This document shows, one piece after another, positions 5,442-8,269 of a DNA stretch of 8,269 bases (its first letter is position 1; the number at the start of each line of letters is the position of its first letter). This DNA comes from an uncultured Porphyromonadaceae bacterium (GTDB lineage Bacteria > Bacteroidota > Bacteroidia > Bacteroidales > Muribaculaceae), in contig CAJJQT010000075.1 in the NCBI GenBank assembly GCA_905193995.1, forward strand, positions 1-8,269. Reading direction: 5' to 3'. The notes beneath the pieces were generated by a model. That model worked only from the letters and a program-made list of their open reading frames with translations. It did no database searches and was not told the DNA's origin. Made by a program: the position numbers and the translations under genes.

Positions 5442-7457
5442 TTATTTCGTCAGGCCGTGGTAGTCGGTGCTGTAGCGGAGCATCTGGGGCAGATAGTCCT
5501 CGCCGTAGGTGACTTTCACATTGGTGATGTTGCCGTTGAGGTCATACTCCGGTACATAGACGGGGTTGACGAAGCCGCGGTAGGGGGCGATGTCGAGCGT
5601 GGAATAGCGCTTGAGGACCTCCTTGTGGAGCTTCGGATCGACCTTGACTGCGTAGCGCTCTACGAGAGCCTCTCCGGCTGCGTAGTCGCCTTCGCTGCGG
5701 ATGCGCTGGATCTCGCCCAGGAGCTGGCCGAAGAGACCGCGAAGGGCCTCGTAGTCATTGATTTTAACATATGTCTTGCCGCCGCGCTTGACGAGTTCTA
5801 TCACCTTGTCCTTGCGACCATGCTCGTACACCCATGCGGCTATGAGCTGGCGGTTGCGCATGTGCGCTTCCTCGATGTCCTTGCCCGGCTCGATGCGCAT
5901 CAGCTGGGTCATCAGGCCGTTGAGGATATACTTGTAGTATTCGGCCTTGTATGCTTCGGGATCGTCGAGCAGCCCGAGTTCCACGAGCTTCGGGTCGGCC
6001 AGATAGTAGAGCGCGAACAGGTCGGCGCGTGCCTCTTCGAGCGTCGAGCCGTGGGCCTTGAGCGCATCGGGGTCGACGCCGGGCAGCAGGCGCCCCGAGC
6101 CGTGGCCGAGGCATTCATGCAGGTCGGTGTGCAGATTGTCGGTGATGAACAGGTACTTCTCGAGCAGCTTGCGGGTGGGCTCGTCGATGACGAATTCCTC
6201 GTTGAAGCCGTTGCCGTGCGAGGCCTCGTCGTAGGCCATGGTGATGTTCTCGAGGGTGACCGATTTCGAGCCGTGGGCGGCGCGGATCCAGTTGGCGTTG
6301 GGCAGGTTGATGCCGATCGGGGTCGAGGGATAGGAGTCTCCGGCCAGGATGGCGGCTGTGATCACCTTGGCCGACACGCCCTTGACCTGCTCCTTGCGGA
6401 AGCGCGGGTCGACCGGCGAGTGGTCCTCGAACCACTGTGCGTTCGACGACAGGATTTCGGTGCGACGGCTGGCCGGAATGTTCTTGAAGTTGACGATCGA
6501 TTCCCACGAGCCGGTCATGCCCAGCGGATCGCCGTAGCTTTCGATGAAGCCGTTGATGAAGTCGACCTGCGAGGCCGTGTCCTCGGCCCAGCGGATCGAG
6601 TAATCGTCGAATGTGGCCAGATCGCCCGTGGTGTAGAAGTTGATCAGTCGGGCGATGACGTCGCGCTGCGCCTCATTCTCGGCATAGGCCATGGCGCGGG
6701 TCAGGTTGTCGACGATGTGCGCGATGGCCTCCGAGTAGTAGCCGTCGAGTTTGTAGACCTGCTCCACGACCTTGCCGTCGCGCTTGGTCACACGGCTGTT
6801 GAGACCGTAGGAAACGGGTGTGGCGTCGTCGGGCTTCTTCAAGGCATTGTAGAAATCCTCTACTTCCTGCTGCGTGACGCCGTCGTAGAGGTTGTTGGCC
6901 GACGTAACGATGAGGTCGGCGCCTGCTGCCTGATTGACGCGCTTGGGCGCCACATTGGGGTCGAAGATGGCGGCGAACACCTCGTCGCGCACAGGCGTCC
7001 AGCGGCCTTCGGGCAGCTTGTCGACCTCGGCGGCGAGCCACTCGGCCGTGAATTCGGGCACGAACTTGTCCATTGAGTAATGGTGGTGAATGCCGTTGCC
7101 GAATTCCACCTGTTTCAGATACTTCTCAAATGCCTTGTACTGGGCGTCCGAGCGGTCGCCTTTGTAATTTTTGTACACGCCCTCGAGCATGTCGCGGATG
7201 GCGAGATTGTACTTGTAGTTCTGATCCCAGAGGATGTCGCGGCCCCACAGGGCGGCCTCCGTCAGATAGTAGACGAGGCGCTTCTGGTCGAGCGTGAGCG
7301 ACTCGAAGTCGGGCACCGGGTAGCGGAGTACCTCGATGTCGGCAAAGCGGTCGACGACGTAGTCGAACGGTTCGTCCCCGTTATTGGTCTGTGCCATAGC
7401 TGGAGTGATTGACAGTGTCAGCGCAGCCGCCGACACCAGTTTCGTAAGTTTTGACAT
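5442..7457 (-). CDS. Dipeptidyl peptidase III (zinc metallopeptidase family M49), exported
   Basis: M49 enzymes remove dipeptides from the N terminus of short peptides. The product is 671 residues, matching the length I recall for the Bacteroides thetaiotaomicron enzyme. The zinc site is HECLGH (447-452) with the second motif EEARAD (474-479), which supplies the third zinc ligand. The Cys in the first motif, where eukaryotic enzymes have HELLGH, is as I remember B. thetaiotaomicron DPP III. The region FNEEFVIDEPTRKLLEKYLF (418-437) leads into the site. Residues 1-22 form a signal peptide (MSKLTKLVS, then AAALTLSITP, ending AMA before Q23), so the enzyme probably acts in the periplasm on peptides taken up for nutrition; location is inferred. 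I start at ATG 7457: the frame stays open for 66 codons upstream, but those overlap rlmI out of frame and read as an Arg/Pro-rich shadow. The start is 23 nt after the rlmI stop, so the two are probably co-transcribed. Confidence 0.93.
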   Translation of the reverse strand: MSKLTKLVSAAALTLSITPAMAQTNNGDEPFDYVVDRFADIEVLRYPVPDFESLTLDQKRLVYYLTEAALWGRDILWDQNYKYNLAIRDMLEGVYKNYKGDRSDAQYKAFEKYLKQVEFGNGIHHHYSMDKFVPEFTAEWLAAEVDKLPEGRWTPVRDEVFAAIFDPNVAPKRVNQAAGADLIVTSANNLYDGVTQQEVEDFYNALKKPDDATPVSYGLNSRVTKRDGKVVEQVYKLDGYYSEAIAHIVDNLTRAMAYAENEAQRDVIARLINFYTTGDLATFDDYSIRWAEDTASQVDFINGFIESYGDPLGMTGSWESIVNFKNIPASRRTEILSSNAQWFEDHSPVDPRFRKEQVKGVSAKVITAAILAGDSYPSTPIGINLPNANWIRAAHGSKSVTLENITMAYDEASHGNGFNEEFVIDEPTRKLLEKYLFITDNLHTDLHECLGHGSGRLLPGVDPDALKAHGSTLEEARADLFALYYLADPKLVELGLLDDPEAYKAEYYKYILNGLMTQLMRIEPGKDIEEAHMRNRQLIAAWVYEHGRKDKVIELVKRGGKTYVKINDYEALRGLFGQLLGEIQRIRSEGDYAAGEALVERYAVKVDPKLHKEVLKRYSTLDIAPYRGFVNPVYVPEYDLNGNITNVKVTYGEDYLPQMLRYSTDYHGLTK

Positions 7458-7480
7458 TGCCTTATGATGGTTTATTATGT

Positions 7481-8269
7481 TTATTCGACGTAGAGGATGA
7501 GGCCCTTGAGGTATTCGCCTTCGGGGTGGTAGATGTTGACGGGGTGGTCGGCGGGCTGGGTGAGCTGGTGCAGGATGCGCACGCGGCGGCCGGTCTGCGC
7601 GGCGGCCGAGAAGACGGCCAGGCGGAACTGCTCGCGGCTGACGGCCTGCGAGCATGAGAAGGTGAACACGATGCCGCCCGGTGCTACCTTGGCGATACCG
7701 GCGGCGTTGAGGCGCTGGTAGCCGCGCAGGGCGTTGCGCAGGGCGTTGCGGTGCTTGGCGAAGGCCGGCGGGTCGAGCACGATCAGGTCGTAGGAGCCTT
7801 CGGGCGTGGAATCGAGGTACTTGAATGCGTCGACGGCGTAGGCCGAGTGTGGCGCGTCGGGCCCGAAATTCATGGCTACGTTGGCCTCGGTGAGAGATAT
7901 GGCTTTGGCCGAGGAGTCGACCGAGTCGACCTTGACGGCGCCCCCGCGCAGGGCGTAGACCGAGAAGCCGCCCGTGTAGCAGAACATGTTGAGCACGCGG
8001 CGTCCGCGGCTGTAGTGCTCGAGCAGCGAGCGGTTGTCGCGCTGGTCGACGAAGAATCCGGTTTTCTGTCCACGCAGCCAGTCGATGTTGAATCGCAGTC
8101 CGTTCTCGAGGGCGGTGCAGTCGGTGGCGCGGCCGATAAGGTAGTCGTTGACGGGGTCGAGACGTGCCTTATATGGCAGCGTTGTTTCGGATTTATAGTA
8201 GACATTTGTGATACCGGCAACATCGACCAGGGCCTGGGCCACGGTGTGGCGGGCGTAGTGCATGCCGGG
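7481..8269 (-). CDS. rlmI: 23S rRNA (cytosine-C5)-methyltransferase, RlmI-like, C-terminal part (runs off the right edge)
   Basis: RlmI methylates C5 of a cytosine in 23S rRNA (C1962 in E. coli) using SAM. The window holds 262 codons plus the stop; the frame is open to the right edge. The missing 5' part should hold the N-terminal PUA RNA-binding domain, since RlmI proteins are near 390-400 residues. Visible parts are KTGFFVDQRDNR (binding lobe before the Rossmann fold), VLNMFCYTGGFSVYALRGGA (SAM motif I), VDSVDSSAKAISLTEANV (acidic ribose contact), DLIVLDPPAFAK (motif IV) and FTFSCSQAV (motif VI, with the candidate catalytic Cys in SCS). The C terminus DHPVNIYHPEGEYLKGLIL is typical of the YccW/RlmI group. 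The first ATG in the window (8263) is internal, not the start: PG precedes MHYARHT in frame. A related paralogue acting on another rRNA position cannot be excluded without the PUA domain. Confidence 0.9.
   Translation of the reverse strand, partial: PGMHYARHTVAQALVDVAGITNVYYKSETTLPYKARLDPVNDYLIGRATDCTALENGLRFNIDWLRGQKTGFFVDQRDNRSLLEHYSRGRRVLNMFCYTGGFSVYALRGGAVKVDSVDSSAKAISLTEANVAMNFGPDAPHSAYAVDAFKYLDSTPEGSYDLIVLDPPAFAKHRNALRNALRGYQRLNAAGIAKVAPGGIVFTFSCSQAVSREQFRLAVFSAAAQTGRRVRILHQLTQPADHPVNIYHPEGEYLKGLILYVE

Noticed and set aside
5427..7076. 549-codon open frame on the plus strand, antisense to DPP III
   Set aside because: It is an exact shadow of the peptidase gene caused by GC-rich codon use; the translation is Val/Gly/Asp-rich without domains, and no promoter or start context is seen.
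7458..7655. N-terminal extension of the DPP III frame up to 7655
   Set aside because: The extra residues are Arg/Pro-rich, overlap rlmI out of frame, and precede a clear signal peptide starting at 7457.
1..8269. CRISPR arrays, tRNAs, rRNAs, insertion sequences or a defence system
   Set aside because: No regularly spaced repeats, cloverleaf, transposase or nuclease signatures seen on either strand; all long coding regions are explained by housekeeping families.

Overview
This is a bacterial chromosomal window in which every gene I can support lies on the minus strand. The proteins (a Bacteroidetes-type MetK of about 430 residues, a membrane-anchored PpiD/SurA-like isomerase, a secreted M49 peptidase with an HECLGH zinc site) and the promoters, which carry the TAnnTTTG -7 box without clear Shine-Dalgarno sites, indicate the phylum Bacteroidota, order Bacteroidales. 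The GC-rich coding sequence fits Muribaculaceae or a similar gut family, but I cannot settle the family from sequence alone.

Read in the direction of transcription (high to low coordinates), the layout is as follows. The 3' two-thirds of rlmI (a 23S rRNA cytosine-C5 methyltransferase) runs in from the right edge. After 23 nt comes dipeptidyl peptidase III, ending in a strong intrinsic terminator. A consensus promoter directly follows and drives metK through a leader of about 170 nt. Next is a promoter and a PpiD/SurA-like peptidyl-prolyl isomerase gene broken by a one-base frameshift, then a strong terminator. Then comes a dGTPase gene (dgt) whose conserved cysteine codon beside the HD motif is an in-frame TGA. 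Finally, 19 nt further on, the first 149 bases of a secreted TPM-domain protein leave the window at the left edge.

The genes are mostly housekeeping: rRNA modification, peptide turnover, SAM synthesis, envelope protein folding and dNTP control. I see no mobile element, CRISPR array, tRNA, rRNA or defence system. The most interesting part is the metK leader. It holds a SAM-II-like aptamer starting a few bases after the predicted transcription start, two mutually exclusive hairpins, a GC-rich hairpin with a U5 tail, and an 8-base perfect inverted repeat that includes the metK AUG. Together these suggest feedback control of SAM synthase by its product, possibly at both transcription and translation.

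The second thing to check is the pair of adjacent lesions in the isomerase gene and dgt. Each is a single-base event in an otherwise well-preserved gene, so base-calling or assembly error, recent decay and recoding all need to be separated.
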